Shown: positions 19,291 through 29,047, counted from the stretch's first letter. The stretch is 64,000 nt of DNA from Paraglaciecola arctica BSs20135 (GCF_000314995.1 NZ_BAEO01000041.1:1-64000), one strand, 5' to 3'. Program-made: numbers and translations. Notes: generated from the letters alone by a model not told the origin.

Positions 19291-20613
19291 TTAACCATTA
19301 CGAATTTCTGCCGCTTTCCAATCAGTTGGTATATGTTTAGCCGTCCAAAAGAAAGCAATAATCGACACAATGTAAGGTACTGCTAGCCAAGATAATGACA
19401 ATCTCAAAGCTTCAACTTCACCATGTTGTTCAGTATAAAAGTTACTCAGAATTCCAATAAAAGTTGGCCCGCCACCTAATGCAATAATATTTAGTACAAA
19501 GAAAAACAAAGCGGTAGACATAGCTCTTACTTTTACCGGTGCGAGAGTTTGCGCTAGTGCAAAAGAAGGCCCTAAATAAAAGCCGCTAGTAAAGAGCAAA
19601 ATAGTCACCAAAGCGATAGACAATTCGAGAGACTCAACCTGCAATGACATATAATAAGCAGGCGCGCCCACAACCAAAGCTAATGCAGGCACTAGCCCAT
19701 ATGCACCTCGGTTAGTTTTACCCCATTTATCAACCAATACACCACCAAGCCAAACACCGCCGGCATATGCAGTACCATTGATTACCCCCAATATAATTAG
19801 AAACTGGGTGATATCTAAACCGGCATGAGCGCGCACATAAAAATCAATCATCCAAGTAGATATGGCGTAATTACCAAAAGAACCAAAAGAAATAGCAAAA
19901 CACATCCCCCACCAAGACTTAATAGATAACAAAGCCTTGATGGATTGCCATGATTTACCTTGTGCTGAAGCTGTTTGCATATTACCGCTACGAGCAGGTT
20001 CTTTTACCGTCAACTTAAGCAATATGGCTAATATCACTCCAGGTAAACCAACCGCTATCATAACCATCCGCCAGTCGGCTTCACCACCTTTGAGAAAAAA
20101 GGCAGACGCAAAAAACGCTAACATAATGCCAAAAGGAATACCTAAAGAGTAAACAGCTAAAGCGCCAGCACGTTTTTCCTTGGGAAATAAATCAGAAAGA
20201 ATCGAATGTGATGGTGGGCTACCACCTGCCTCACCAATACCCACACCGATACGAGCCAAAGCAAGTTGTGCGAAATTTCCAGCCAATCCTGATGCAGCGG
20301 TAAACCCGCTCCAAAGAGTAAGTGATATGACGACTATATTGACCCTACTGTACCTATCAGCAAGCCAAGCAATAGGAATACCTAACACTGTATATAACAA
20401 CGCGAAGTATATACCTTTAAGCCAGCCTAGTTGCGCGTCATCGAGGCCTAAGTCAGCCTTTATGAAAGGCGACAAAATACCAATTATTTGTCGGTCTATA
20501 AAATTAAACGCATAAATCAGAGTCAAAATGAACAACACATAATTCCGATAACCATTCGATACCACTGGTGGAACTTCTGTGGATTCACTACTCAGTATTT
20601 TGTCACTTGCCAT
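19291..20613 (-). CDS. MFS transporter, spinster-like
   Basis: The 440-residue carrier has about 12 transmembrane helices. NFIDRQIIGILSPFIKADLGL near residue 38, the loop 2-3 motif AWLADRYSR and RIGVGIGEAGGSPPSHSILSDLFP are the signature of the spinster-like subgroup of the major facilitator family, which includes many bacterial proteins next to lipid, aromatic or sterol-type catabolic genes. The substrate is unknown. The co-directional hydrolase just downstream may act on the imported compound. Confidence 0.85.
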   Translation of the reverse strand: MASDKILSSESTEVPPVVSNGYRNYVLFILTLIYAFNFIDRQIIGILSPFIKADLGLDDAQLGWLKGIYFALLYTVLGIPIAWLADRYSRVNIVVISLTLWSGFTAASGLAGNFAQLALARIGVGIGEAGGSPPSHSILSDLFPKEKRAGALAVYSLGIPFGIMLAFFASAFFLKGGEADWRMVMIAVGLPGVILAILLKLTVKEPARSGNMQTASAQGKSWQSIKALLSIKSWWGMCFAISFGSFGNYAISTWMIDFYVRAHAGLDITQFLIILGVINGTAYAGGVWLGGVLVDKWGKTNRGAYGLVPALALVVGAPAYYMSLQVESLELSIALVTILLFTSGFYLGPSFALAQTLAPVKVRAMSTALFFFVLNIIALGGGPTFIGILSNFYTEQHGEVEALRLSLSWLAVPYIVSIIAFFWTAKHIPTDWKAAEIRNG

Positions 20614-20832
20614 CTATGTATCCTTGGAACTCTGTATTTTATGCTTACCTCATGGTACGGGTGCAGAGCTACTAATTTCAAGCTAAATTGTTAACTTTTT
20701 GTAAACATAACAAATACTTATGTACAACCATAAAGACATGAAATCATCGAAGAACAACTAAACATTATGATAAAAGCATACAGATCTGACCAGTTTCTGA
20801 GCAATTATAGATTTAATGAGGCCAAGTAAGTT

Positions 20833-21642
20833 ATGCATATTGATAAACTGTTAGATTCAGTTAAACAGCAAGCACAATCAAATATTAACGAGATTACACT
20901 ATCAGTTACTAGCAGTTGGGAGCAAGGACGGACACTTTATGGGGGCATATCAGCCTCTCTGGTCTATCAGGCAATGCGTGAAGCCGTTAACTCTGAAAAG
21001 GTGATGCGTTCGTTAAGCACTAACTTTATAGGCCCTATACAGGCGAATAGTGAGTTTACCATTAGTGTTGAGGTTCTCAGGGAAGGCAAAAATGTGACTC
21101 AGGTTGTCGGGCGCTTAGTTCAAGACAACAAAGTGGCTGTGATGAGCCAAGCGAGCTTTGGTATTGCTCGAGAGTCTAAGGTTAACGTACCCAATAATCT
21201 GCAACACAATATGGACTACCCGCAAAAACCGAAACTCATGCCGCATATCCCTAAGGTGACACCAAAATTTATAGGGAATTTCAATTTAGCAAAAAATAAA
21301 GGCGGATGGCCATTTACTGGTAAAAAGGAAAGTGATTTACACGGATGGATGCGTTTTAAAGAACAGCCAAATGACTTTTCTGACGCACATTTAATAGCGT
21401 TAATTGATATTTGGCCACCAACCGTTTTACAAATGTTACGCTGGCCTACTATGGCCAGTACTATGAGTTGGAATCTAGAGTTTATACATCCACATCAAAA
21501 AATATCAGGCAGTGATTGGTTTGCTTATCAAGCCCACACTCGCCAAGCAGCTGATGGATATGCACATACAGAAGCCAACATCTGGGACAAGCATGGTTCG
21601 TTAGTCGCTATTAGTAGGCAGGTAGTGGCAGTATTTGCTTAA
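20833..21642 (+). CDS. Acyl-CoA thioesterase family protein (double hotdog)
   Basis: The 269-residue protein has the thioesterase-like two-hotdog layout. The N-half has GRTLYGGISASLVYQAMREAV followed by RSLSTNFIGPI; the C-half has IALIDIWPPTVLQ and SWNLEFIHPHQ with DWFAYQAHTRQAADGYAHTEANIWDKHGSLVAISRQ. These match the TesB-like/4HBT_3 group that hydrolyses acyl-CoA esters. The gene is monocistronic, with a long hairpin shortly after its stop. Confidence 0.82.
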   Translation: MHIDKLLDSVKQQAQSNINEITLSVTSSWEQGRTLYGGISASLVYQAMREAVNSEKVMRSLSTNFIGPIQANSEFTISVEVLREGKNVTQVVGRLVQDNKVAVMSQASFGIARESKVNVPNNLQHNMDYPQKPKLMPHIPKVTPKFIGNFNLAKNKGGWPFTGKKESDLHGWMRFKEQPNDFSDAHLIALIDIWPPTVLQMLRWPTMASTMSWNLEFIHPHQKISGSDWFAYQAHTRQAADGYAHTEANIWDKHGSLVAISRQVVAVFA

Positions 21643-21650
21643 TTGTAATT

Positions 21651-21706
21651 ATCCCCATAGCAGCTCAAACTCCGGCGGGCCCGGAATTTTGAGCTGCTAT
21701 GGATAA
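21651..21706. terminator. Long hairpin between convergent genes
   Basis: CCATAGCAGCTCAAA (21655-21669) pairs perfectly with TTTGAGCTGCTATGG (21688-21702), and a second GC-rich stem (TCCGG 21671-21675, CCGGA 21681-21685) sits inside it. No strong T-run follows on either strand, so termination would rely on stem strength. It probably serves both the thioesterase and HDOD genes. Confidence 0.55.
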
Positions 21707-21712
21707 ATGCTT

Positions 21713-22558
21713 TTAGAACATTGCGAATGAAGAAGGGCTAAACAAGGCCAAGGCACTCATTAACTGCAAATTACTAAAATCCAGAGCATTGTTTACACAG
21801 TCTAAGCCAATCCCTAGACTTTCGTACATTTCCTCGGTCACATCGGCATGAATTGAATACATATCACTATTAACGTTATTAAGCGCTAATAGGTAAGCCA
21901 ATTGAATAATTTTTTCTTCTTTGTTACTTGCAGTATGTTCAGCAACATGTGTTTTTGACACAATTTGTGAAATATCGGAAGGTATACCCCATAGTTTTAA
22001 TAGTTCAGTTGAGATATCAACGTAAGAAAAACCAAGATTCATTTTTTGTAACATCAAGGGGGTGTTTTCACTTGATATGTCCGTACATTTTTTCGCTACC
22101 TCTGGATTTAACTGCACCATAACCAGTTCACCGAGGTTGTGTAACAAACCACACACAAATAATTTTTCTGGCTCTTTTAAGCCTAATTCCTCGGCGAAAT
22201 ATCTGCATAACAAAGCACAACTTACACCTTGCTCCCAGAACTTTTCTAAATCGACTACATTAGGATCAATCTGTTTAAAAGCACTTGCCACACCGTATGC
22301 TAATACAAGATCATAGATAGAACGGGTACCAATCACCTGAATCGACTTTGTAACAGTGGTAATGGTATTTGGAAATTTATACAGGGCGCTGTTAGAAATT
22401 TTCAAGACTTGTGTCATGATTGCAGGATCATAATTAATCACTTCTGCAATATCTTCCATAGAAGTAGCATCATCATCAATTAACTGCTTTATCTTTATGA
22501 CCGCTTCAGGCAACACAAAAACATCACCAGCGTTTACTGCATAGTCTTGTACATTCAT
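21713..22558 (-). CDS. HDOD domain protein
   Basis: Nearly all of the 281 residues form one HDOD domain: LPEAVIKIKQLIDDDATSMEDIAEVINYDPAIMTQVLKISNS is spread over residues 16-57, followed by ITTVTKSIQVIGTRSIYDLVL and CGLLHNLGELVM. The HD metal site is replaced (HN at the usual HD position), as is normal for HDOD proteins, so it is a signalling or scaffolding module rather than a phosphohydrolase. There is no attached receiver or GGDEF domain. The partner is unknown. Confidence 0.85.
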   Translation of the reverse strand: MNVQDYAVNAGDVFVLPEAVIKIKQLIDDDATSMEDIAEVINYDPAIMTQVLKISNSALYKFPNTITTVTKSIQVIGTRSIYDLVLAYGVASAFKQIDPNVVDLEKFWEQGVSCALLCRYFAEELGLKEPEKLFVCGLLHNLGELVMVQLNPEVAKKCTDISSENTPLMLQKMNLGFSYVDISTELLKLWGIPSDISQIVSKTHVAEHTASNKEEKIIQLAYLLALNNVNSDMYSIHADVTEEMYESLGIGLDCVNNALDFSNLQLMSALALFSPSSFAMF

Positions 22559-22681
22559 TTAATTACTTCACCTTAAAGTCTGTAGCACCGATTGTAATCT
22601 ATGATTGATCTCTCTGCATGTCCAATATTATTAAATAACCAGAATTCAGGATAAACAGCAAAAACATAGATAAAGTCGAGT

Positions 22682-22800
22682 TTGGGTTTAACCAGTTTCT
22701 TTAGCAGCACCGCTGCGCCTAGTTAAACAATCCGACAAGCGACCGCCATGGATGGCGGAAGGTAGAACAATGCAGGAGCAATTGTCGAGAAGTCGGATTT
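22682..22800 (+). repeat. Dispersed structured repeat, unit A
   Basis: Outer stem GTTTAAC (22686-22692) with GTTAAAC (22722-22728); inner hairpin GCAGC-ACC-GCTGC (22704-22716); second stem AATCCGAC (22729-22736) with GTCGGATT (22792-22799). Here the loop of the second stem is enlarged to about 55 bases and contains a further hairpin, CCGCCATGGATGGCGG (22743-22758). TTTGGG borders the unit on both sides. Confidence 0.7.
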
Positions 22801-22892
22801 GGGTGAAGCCAGAATTTTTAGCTGCACCGCAGCGCCTGGCTGAACAATCTGACATGGAAGTCAGATTTGGGTGCATATCATCAGGGATGTGT
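22797..22892 (+). repeat. Dispersed structured repeat, unit B with conserved tail
   Basis: Outer stem GTGAAGCCAG (22803-22812) with CTGGCTGAAC (22836-22845), 8 of 10 pairs; inner hairpin GCTGC-ACC-GCAGC (22821-22833); second stem AATCTGAC (22846-22853) with GTCAGATT (22860-22867). It ends in TTTGGG and the tail CATCAGGGATGTG (22879-22891), which is identical to the tail of copy 1 at the window start, in the opposite orientation. Confidence 0.72.
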
Positions 22893-23011
22893 ATTTGACT
22901 ACAACAAAGATTATATAAAACTAATTAGCTTCTTAGCTGACAGTAAATGGACAAACTGGATTTATATCAGCTCAAAGGAAATATTTAGGTACTTGGAGAT
23001 TTTTAGAAAGA

Positions 23012-23087
23012 TGGTGGGTCGTGCTGGATTCGAACCAGCGACCAATTGATTAAAAGTCAACTGCTCTACCAGCTGAGCTAACGACCC
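23012..23087 (-). tRNA. tRNA-Lys (TTT)
   Basis: The minus strand folds as a full cloverleaf: acceptor GGGTCGT with ACGACCC, D-arm GCTC...GAGC, anticodon loop CTTTTAA with anticodon TTT, T-arm GCTGG-TTCGAAT-CCAGC, discriminator A and encoded CCA at 23012-23014. In E. coli a lysine tRNA cluster also follows cpoB, so the location is conserved. Confidence 0.95.
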
Positions 23088-23137
23088 ATCGATTAAAATT
23101 GTATGCAGTGTTCACAGTACTTGTGATTTAAGAAAAG

Positions 23138-23213
23138 TGGTGGGTCGTGCTGGATTCGAACCAGCGACCAATTGATTAAAAGTCAACTGCTCTACCAGCT
23201 GAGCTAACGACCC
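23138..23213 (-). tRNA. tRNA-Lys (TTT), second copy
   Basis: The 76 bases are identical to the copy at 23012-23087, including the TTT anticodon and encoded CCA. The two genes are separated by a 50-base spacer and are probably processed from one transcript starting near the cpoB end. Confidence 0.95.
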
Positions 23214-23444
23214 ACTTTCAATTTTCTTTCTCCCTCACTGCGAGAGGCGGCATATAATACTCAATTGAAATGACAGTGCAAGCCTAATGGCATTATTATT
23301 TCAATAATCCCAACTGTTTGCTGAAAAACCGAACGATAGTGAATTTCAAAAGACATAATAGAGAAAAAAAAACTAAATAAAGTGCCTGTCAATATCTAAT
23401 ATGCACATTAACGCACAATAGAAATCGACAGGAAATAATATTTT

Positions 23445-24191
23445 TTAAAGTCCCTTGAGTCGCTTTTCAGCCAATTTTGCTGAAGACGAATCAGAAAATT
23501 CAGCAACAACTTGTTCCCAAAGTTGTTTAGCACGAGCAGCATTCCCACGTTCCATTTCAGTTATTCCTAACTTTAATGTGGCATCAGCTCTTTTACTCGA
23601 ATCTGGATAATCAGTAATTAAAGACTGAAATTGTGCACCTGCACCAGCCCAATCTTGTTTATTAAACAATAACTGCCCTAACCAATAATGCGCATTTGGG
23701 ACATAACTCGAGTTCGGGAAGTTTTGTAAAAATGTTTGAAACTCAGGGATTGCTTGATCATACAACCTATCTTTAAGGATCAAGTTCACTGCTTTATCAT
23801 AGGCTTCATTCTCATTCGCAGATAAAGGTGCTTCTGAAGTTGCAGATGCAGTGTTGACGGTCTCGGCTGGTAATGTAGAAGTTTGCGTATTAACTGCCGC
23901 AATACGCTTGTCTATTTCCAGATAAAGCTCTCTTTGACGTTCAAGAACTTTCTCTAACTGATAATTTTGTACTTCTATGGCCCCACGAAGCTCATTCACT
24001 TCGTTCTGCATCACATCAAGCTGTTCTTGCTGGCGATGTTGTGCATCTGTGCGCAACGAAAATTTTCTTTCTAGCTCTGCGATACGTTGATCGCTACTGC
24101 TACTGGTAACATCTGTCACAGGCGCAGGAGCCGCAATAACTGCGGCTCCATATAGCCCTAGCAAAGTTATCGCTAAGGTGCGTTTCATCAT
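23445..24191 (-). CDS. cpoB: Cell division coordinator CpoB (YbgF)
   Basis: This periplasmic protein links Tol-Pal and peptidoglycan synthesis at the septum. The 248 residues comprise a signal peptide (cleavage near AAVIAAPAP), an N-terminal coiled coil (residues 35-95, the trimerisation region: ERKFSLRTDAQHRQQEQLDVM and following), a low-complexity linker, and a C-terminal TPR domain (YDKAVNLILKDRLYDQAIPEF onwards). It is the last gene of the tol cluster, 15 bases after pal. Confidence 0.92.
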   Translation of the reverse strand: MMKRTLAITLLGLYGAAVIAAPAPVTDVTSSSSDQRIAELERKFSLRTDAQHRQQEQLDVMQNEVNELRGAIEVQNYQLEKVLERQRELYLEIDKRIAAVNTQTSTLPAETVNTASATSEAPLSANENEAYDKAVNLILKDRLYDQAIPEFQTFLQNFPNSSYVPNAHYWLGQLLFNKQDWAGAGAQFQSLITDYPDSSKRADATLKLGITEMERGNAARAKQLWEQVVAEFSDSSSAKLAEKRLKGL

Positions 24192-24206
24192 ATTAGACTT
24201 CTATTA

Positions 24207-24773
24207 TTAATAAACCAAAACACCGCGACGGTTTTCAGCAAAAGCCGCTTCAGATGAAGAATTGTTAACAGGTTTTTCTTCACCGTAAGACACAACAGAA
24301 ATCTGTGAAGGGCTCACACCAGCGTTTAATAAATAGGTTTGCACTGATTTAGCACGAGTCTCACCTAACGCAATATTATATTCAGGTGTACCACGGCTAT
24401 CACAATGGCCTTCAATCACTACTGATTGGCCGCTATTTTTCACTAAAAACGCAGCGTGTTGATCTAAAACCCCATAATATTTAGAACTAATACCGGCTCT
24501 GTCAAAATCAAAATAAACCAACTGATTATTTTCTAACGCCATTAATTCTTGCTTCATTTCTTCTGCAGGAGTCATCATAGGTGCAACTTTACCAGCCTCA
24601 ACCATTGAATCACGTGCTTCTTGCGCTTTACGATCGGCTACTGCTTGCTCTTGGGCAATTCTTGCGTTTTCAGTAGCAGCATTAGCTGCACTATCATCTG
24701 TTGATGTACAAGCCATCATAGTTACAACTGGAAGAGCTATAACCAACCCTTTAAAAATTTTATTTAGTTGCAT
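24207..24773 (-). CDS. pal: Peptidoglycan-associated lipoprotein Pal
   Basis: Pal is the outer-membrane lipoprotein of the Tol-Pal system. The 188 residues have a lipoprotein signal with lipobox ending in cysteine (TMMAC, about residue 22), a charged Ala/Glu/Lys-rich linker, and an OmpA-like peptidoglycan-binding domain from about residue 80 (VYFDFDRAGIS, VIEGHCDSRGTPEYNIALGETRAKSV, ENRRG). EGHCDSRGTPEYN is the diaminopimelate-contacting core. The protein sits between tolB and cpoB as usual. Confidence 0.95.
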   Translation of the reverse strand: MQLNKIFKGLVIALPVVTMMACTSTDDSAANAATENARIAQEQAVADRKAQEARDSMVEAGKVAPMMTPAEEMKQELMALENNQLVYFDFDRAGISSKYYGVLDQHAAFLVKNSGQSVVIEGHCDSRGTPEYNIALGETRAKSVQTYLLNAGVSPSQISVVSYGEEKPVNNSSSEAAFAENRRGVLVY

Positions 24774-24816
24774 TCTTTTTTCCTATTTTTATCGAATTTA
24801 AGTAAAAATGTAAAAT

Positions 24817-26187
24817 TTAACGTAAAAATGGTGACCATGTCGGAGCTTTCACCTGACCATCGGCTGCTGGTAAAAGTGCTTTAAATCTGCCATCCAAAGA
24901 CACCAAAGACAAAACCTGCTTTCCTTGATGCAATGTACTGTAAATAATCATACTGCCATTAGGGGCAATACTAGGTGATTCATCTAAATAGGTTTTAGTT
25001 AATACCTGTAGATTGCCATTTGTCAAATCTTGTCGTGATATATGATATTTACCACGAGTACGATTGACCATCACCATTTGTTTGCCGTCTGGGGTAATAG
25101 TCCCCCCTAAGTTCATTTCGCCTTCAAAAGTCAAGCGACGAACTTTACCTGATGCTAAATTTACGCGATATATCTGAGGTTTACCACCCCGTTCTGAACT
25201 AAATATTAAGCTCTGGCTATCTGGAGCCCAGCTTGGTTCAGTATCAATCGCTCTATTTTTAGTCACTCTACGCAGCTGCTTACTAGCAATATTCATCACA
25301 TACAGTTCAGAATTACCGTCTTTTGATAACACCATAGCTAGGGTTTTACCATCAGGCGAGAACTTTGGAGAACCATTAATACCAGGAAAACTGGTCATTT
25401 GGGTTCTATTCATGGTGTAAATATCTTGGATAAATATTTGCGAACGCTTATTTTCAAAACTAACGTAAGCTAGTTTAGTGCCATCAGGTGACCAAGAAGG
25501 AGACATTAACGGCTCTGGTGAACGCAACAAAGTGGTTTCGTTGGCACCGTCATAGTCAGCCACAACTAACTGAAAGGGTAATTCATGAACATTTTTATCT
25601 CGTACTATGACATAAGCAATACGGGTTAAAAACGCTCCCCTCTCACCCGTCAACTTTTCGTAGACCACATCACTTATTCGATGAGAATGTCGCCTAAAGT
25701 CATTGCCAGAAATAGTCATTCTACTCACAGCCAAGACATGGTCAGTGCTCGAAACTAATTTTCCGCCACTTAACACTTGGGACTGACCACCAGTAATTTG
25801 ACCACGCAATACATCGATTAATTCATAAGACACCGTATATCTATCAATGCCAGATAGCTCAACGGTACCGACCAACACAGCTTCAATACCTTTTGATGCC
25901 CATGCACTGTAGTCCACATCTTTATCCGCAGTTGGATATTGCGGCATATCGTTAGTAGCAATTGGATTAAATTTGCCACTGCGACGTAAATCAGCAGCAA
26001 TCACATCGGTAAGTTTTTCTGGCATAACGCCTTCACCAATCCATTTGAACGGCACCACTCCTATTGGTCGAGAGGAATCTATACCTTCAGTAATAACAAT
26101 TTCCAGTGCTGCAAAGCTTCGAAAACTGACTGACAAAATAAAAAATGAAAGCAATAATTGCTTAGTTTTGGACATAGTTTTAAACAT
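24817..26187 (-). CDS. tolB: Tol-Pal system protein TolB
   Basis: This periplasmic beta-propeller protein binds Pal and TolA. The 456 residues have a signal peptide ending near [11 protein letters not shown], a TolB N-terminal domain (residues about 27-170) and a WD40-like PD40 propeller with repeated motifs such as [46 protein letters not shown] and [14 protein letters not shown]. Its ATG overlaps the tolA stop by one base (TAATG). Confidence 0.95.
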   Translation of the reverse strand: MFKTMSKTKQLLLSFFILSVSFRSFAALEIVITEGIDSSRPIGVVPFKWIGEGVMPEKLTDVIAADLRRSGKFNPIATNDMPQYPTADKDVDYSAWASKGIEAVLVGTVELSGIDRYTVSYELIDVLRGQITGGQSQVLSGGKLVSSTDHVLAVSRMTISGNDFRRHSHRISDVVYEKLTGERGAFLTRIAYVIVRDKNVHELPFQLVVADYDGANETTLLRSPEPLMSPSWSPDGTKLAYVSFENKRSQIFIQDIYTMNRTQMTSFPGINGSPKFSPDGKTLAMVLSKDGNSELYVMNIASKQLRRVTKNRAIDTEPSWAPDSQSLIFSSERGGKPQIYRVNLASGKVRRLTFEGEMNLGGTITPDGKQMVMVNRTRGKYHISRQDLTNGNLQVLTKTYLDESPSIAPNGSMIIYSTLHQGKQVLSLVSLDGRFKALLPAADGQVKAPTWSPFLR

Positions 26188-27080
26188 TATATTTCCGGTG
26201 CAAAAGTAAAATTAATATCGCGCAATTGTTCATACACATCTGGTTCGCTAGAAACTGGTAATTCAACTGCTTTTAGAATTGCGGCCTTTCCCGCCCTACA
26301 AACTAGAGGATCGCCTCCTAGTTCTTTAACTTGTATCACCAATCCATTCGATGCTAAACGAATATTAAAACGGCAAGATTTACCTTTCATCGCATCATCA
26401 GTAAATAAGTTGCGCTGAATTGTCTGTCTAATCAGCGCTTGATATTTTTGCACTTCTGTCAACACTTGTTTATTTCTTCTTTGCTGTCTTGTGGCCTGCT
26501 CTGCTTGTAGTTGTTCATCAAGAATTTTTTCTTGTTCAGCCTTTTCCTTTGCCTCTTGGCGCTTTCGCTCGGCTTCTTTTAACGCTTTTTCTTCTTTCTG
26601 GCGTTTTTCCTTAGCTTTTCTAGCTTGATCATCAGCTTTTTTCTTTTCTAGCTCTTTACGTTTACGATCATCTTCAAGCTGTTTAGCTTTAGCCTTCTCT
26701 TGTTTTTGTTTCTCTCTTGCAGCCACAGCAGCTTGTTCAGCTTTTTTCTTATCCACTTGCTGTTTTTTAGTTTCTTCTTTCAATTTTGATACTTCTGATT
26801 CTTGTTGCTTGCGTTTTTTTTCTGCATCTGCAGCTCTACGCTCAAGCTCTTTCACGCGGCTTTCTTCTTTTAAGCGTTTAGCTTTTTGTTCATCCTTGAC
26901 CTTTTGCACTTGTTCTTGCAATTGATTTTCATCTATAACTTTCGCTTCAATAATAGGTTGCGGATTAAAAGGCTCAGGTGTCTCATTGGACATAGAAAAA
27001 TGCCCGCTTATTAGCAAAGCAACCACTACTGCTATGTGCAGAAATAACGAAATAGAAAGTGCGATACGCAACTTAGACAT
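26187..27080 (-). CDS. tolA: Tol-Pal system protein TolA
   Basis: TolA is anchored in the inner membrane and spans the periplasm. The 297 residues have one N-terminal membrane helix (residues about 7-26, with the SHLS-like SxxxxH pattern replaced by [12 protein letters not shown]), a long Lys/Glu/Ala-rich helix (about 55-205), and a C-terminal TolA III domain ([34 protein letters not shown] onwards) that contacts TolB and Pal. It has the usual place between tolR and tolB. Confidence 0.93.
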   Translation of the reverse strand: MSKLRIALSISLFLHIAVVVALLISGHFSMSNETPEPFNPQPIIEAKVIDENQLQEQVQKVKDEQKAKRLKEESRVKELERRAADAEKKRKQQESEVSKLKEETKKQQVDKKKAEQAAVAAREKQKQEKAKAKQLEDDRKRKELEKKKADDQARKAKEKRQKEEKALKEAERKRQEAKEKAEQEKILDEQLQAEQATRQQRRNKQVLTEVQKYQALIRQTIQRNLFTDDAMKGKSCRFNIRLASNGLVIQVKELGGDPLVCRAGKAAILKAVELPVSSEPDVYEQLRDINFTFAPEI

Positions 27081-27088
27081 TTTGTCTA

Positions 27089-27517
27089 TTAACCTTCAGG
27101 AGGCGTGGTCATTAAACCAACTGAAGGCGCACCAGCCCGCTGTAACAACACCATCAATTGCACTACTTCACTGTAAGCAACAGCGCCATCACCTTTAACA
27201 ACTACAGGTGTATTTGGTTCAACGCGCAGCTGCGCAGCCACTAAAGTTGCCAAATCGACAGCTGACATAGGATCTTTTTGACTATCCCCCACATTCAAAA
27301 AATATTGCCCTTGGGCATCTACAGAAGCCACCAAAGGAGGTTTTGACTCCTCATCCAAGGGTTGGGCCTGTGCTTTAGGTAAATCGACTTTTACCCCTTG
27401 AGTAACAAGTGGTGCTGTAACCATAAAAATAATCAACAGCACTAACATCACATCAATATAGGGAACCACATTAATTTCTGAAACTGGGCGTCTACGTTTT
27501 CTTACATACATAATCAA
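27089..27517 (-). CDS. tolR: Tol-Pal system protein TolR
   Basis: TolR belongs to the ExbD/TolR family, the partner of TolQ in the proton-driven motor. The 142 residues have a single transmembrane helix (residues about 18-38) that carries the conserved aspartate in VPYIDVMLVLLIIFMV, and a periplasmic domain ending GLMTTPPE. The start could be either of the first two Met codons (MIM). Confidence 0.94.
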   Translation of the reverse strand: MIMYVRKRRRPVSEINVVPYIDVMLVLLIIFMVTAPLVTQGVKVDLPKAQAQPLDEESKPPLVASVDAQGQYFLNVGDSQKDPMSAVDLATLVAAQLRVEPNTPVVVKGDGAVAYSEVVQLMVLLQRAGAPSVGLMTTPPEG

Positions 27518-27522
27518 TCAGC

Positions 27523-28233
27523 CTAAGCAGCGGGTTGGGCTGAGTGAGAAGTATCCGCAGCTGACGATAATGCTTGTCTATACAAAATACTCGAAAACTC
27601 CTCCATAAAATTACCATAGCTATTTTCAAGTTTTTCTACTTGATGACTAAACCGGTTGTAGGCGATTACGGCTGGTATAGCAGCGAATAAGCCCATTGCG
27701 GTGGCAATCAGTGCTTCAGCAATACCTGGAGCGACCATGGAAAGAGTAGCTTGTTGTTGACCACCTAAAGCGATAAACGAATTCATTATCCCCCACACTG
27801 TGCCAAACAAACCAATATAAGGACTAATGGAGCCAGTCGTGGCCAAAAAGGGCAAACGACTTTCCAAGCTGTCTATTTCACGAGATAAAGACACTCGCAT
27901 AGCTCTTGAAGTGCCTTCCATAGTTGCTTCTGCTGGCGTGGATGGGTTTTTGCGAGAGCGAACAAACTCCTTAAAACCGGCACAGAACATACTAGCCATG
28001 CCTTCCAAAGATTGACGCGCAGCCAATTCTTTATAAAACTGATTAAGGTCAACCCCAGACCAAAATTTGTCTTCAAACTTTTTCATCTCAGACCGAGCTA
28101 AATTCAGCGCACGACTGCGTTCAAAAATAAATGCCCATGAAGCAATAGATGCTCCAAACAATAACAACATAACCAGTTGCACAAGCAAACTGGCCTCTAA
28201 AATAAGATCTACAAAAGATATCTCAGATGACAC
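27523..28233 (-). CDS. tolQ: Tol-Pal system protein TolQ
   Basis: This MotA/TolQ/ExbB-family inner-membrane protein is the proton-channel part of the Tol motor. The 236 residues have three membrane helices (about 15-38, 135-157 and 168-192). The family segment [22 protein letters not shown] and the [24 protein letters not shown] helix are intact. The start overlaps the end of ybgC by 11 bases, so translation is probably coupled. Confidence 0.95.
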   Translation of the reverse strand: MSSEISFVDLILEASLLVQLVMLLLFGASIASWAFIFERSRALNLARSEMKKFEDKFWSGVDLNQFYKELAARQSLEGMASMFCAGFKEFVRSRKNPSTPAEATMEGTSRAMRVSLSREIDSLESRLPFLATTGSISPYIGLFGTVWGIMNSFIALGGQQQATLSMVAPGIAEALIATAMGLFAAIPAVIAYNRFSHQVEKLENSYGNFMEEFSSILYRQALSSAADTSHSAQPAA

Positions 28234-28627
28234 GTGAAAATTCCCCTAAAATTTTGTCGGGAATAGCTTGTGGTTTCATATTAGATAAATTGACACAAGC
28301 CACTCTGATTAACGCACTGACCAAACATTGTTTGTTTGGACTTATTATTATTTGTTTGAACACTAAACTCGCACGCTTCAATTCTACTATTTCAGACTGA
28401 ATACACAACAATTCATTGAAACGAGCAGGCGCGTGATTGTCCATTTCAACACGTTTGACGACAAAACCCACGGAACGTTCCAAAAGAATGTCTTGATCTG
28501 TACCCATTTGCCTTAACCATTCAGTTCTAGCACGCTCCAAAAACTTAAGATAGTTAGCATAATAAACTATGCCTCCTGCATCAGTGTCTTCGTAATACAC
28601 TCGCACATTGTGACTATGTTTAATCAT
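28223..28627 (-). CDS. ybgC: Tol-Pal-associated acyl-CoA thioesterase YbgC
   Basis: The 134-residue single hotdog-fold thioesterase heads the tol operon. The active-site segment [28 protein letters not shown] has D16 in the YbgC catalytic position, and the C-terminal strands follow the 4HBT pattern. The link to the Tol machine is by synteny. Nothing else precedes it on the minus strand for over 600 bases, so the operon promoter should lie just upstream in the AT-rich gap. Confidence 0.93.
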   Translation of the reverse strand: MIKHSHNVRVYYEDTDAGGIVYYANYLKFLERARTEWLRQMGTDQDILLERSVGFVVKRVEMDNHAPARFNELLCIQSEIVELKRASLVFKQIIISPNKQCLVSALIRVACVNLSNMKPQAIPDKILGEFSRVI

Positions 28628-29046
28628 GATAAAAGTACTTTTATAGGTTTAATGAGATAGGTCGTGCTTTTTACACACTTAAATTAAAAATAACAAACAT
28701 CTCAAGCTGTGAATCTTTATGCTATCAAACAAAATTAATTTGCGAACTGCATTTTTTTTAAAATCAATGAAAAGCGTTTCTATTCATAAACTTAATGAAA
28801 ATAATGCAAATCTCCAAAAACAATATCATTAGTTTATAAACGAATAATTATTCACCCAAGCCAAACTAACATTAAGATAACAAAACAATAACAAGCAACA
28901 GTAATAATAATGGTTTAAAAATCAAACAAAATAAATATTCTTTAAAATTCATAATGTTATGCATAATATTTATTATATTTCTCAATTAATCAAAAATAAA
29001 ACTTTAAATGCATTAGTTTTTCTAATTGATAAGTTAATTTAATTCA
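28628..29046. other. Very AT-rich gap, probable tol operon promoter region
   Basis: The stretch is dominated by A and T runs and has no plausible gene on either strand. It should contain the ybgC promoter on its left side and may be intrinsically bent. No specific operator was recognised. On its right it leads into the promoter-like element of the sRNA candidate. Confidence 0.5.
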
Positions 29047-29047
29047 A

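Larger units (their letters stand above)
22559..23011. other. Intergenic region holding tandem dispersed repeats
   Basis: The stretch between the HDOD gene and the tRNA genes contains the structured repeat units listed separately (22682-22892). The rest (22559-22680 and 22893-23011) is AT-rich with no gene, promoter or terminator I can support. Short open frames here fall inside the repeat or cross it and look spurious. Confidence 0.6.

Noticed and set aside
20698-20727. Imperfect inverted repeat (TTGTAAACATAA with TTATGTACAA) upstream of the MFS and thioesterase genes
   Set aside because: Half-sites differ by a two-base bulge, no known regulator consensus fits, and AT-rich DNA gives such matches by chance.
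22688-22876. A 62-residue minus-strand open frame in the tandem repeats
   Set aside because: It is a by-product of the repeat sequence, with internal repetition that follows the hairpin units rather than a protein domain.
23012-23213. Tandem tRNA-Lys genes as an integration site for a mobile element
   Set aside because: No integrase, duplicated tRNA 3' end beyond the second full gene, or foreign cargo is visible; the location after cpoB is the conserved one.
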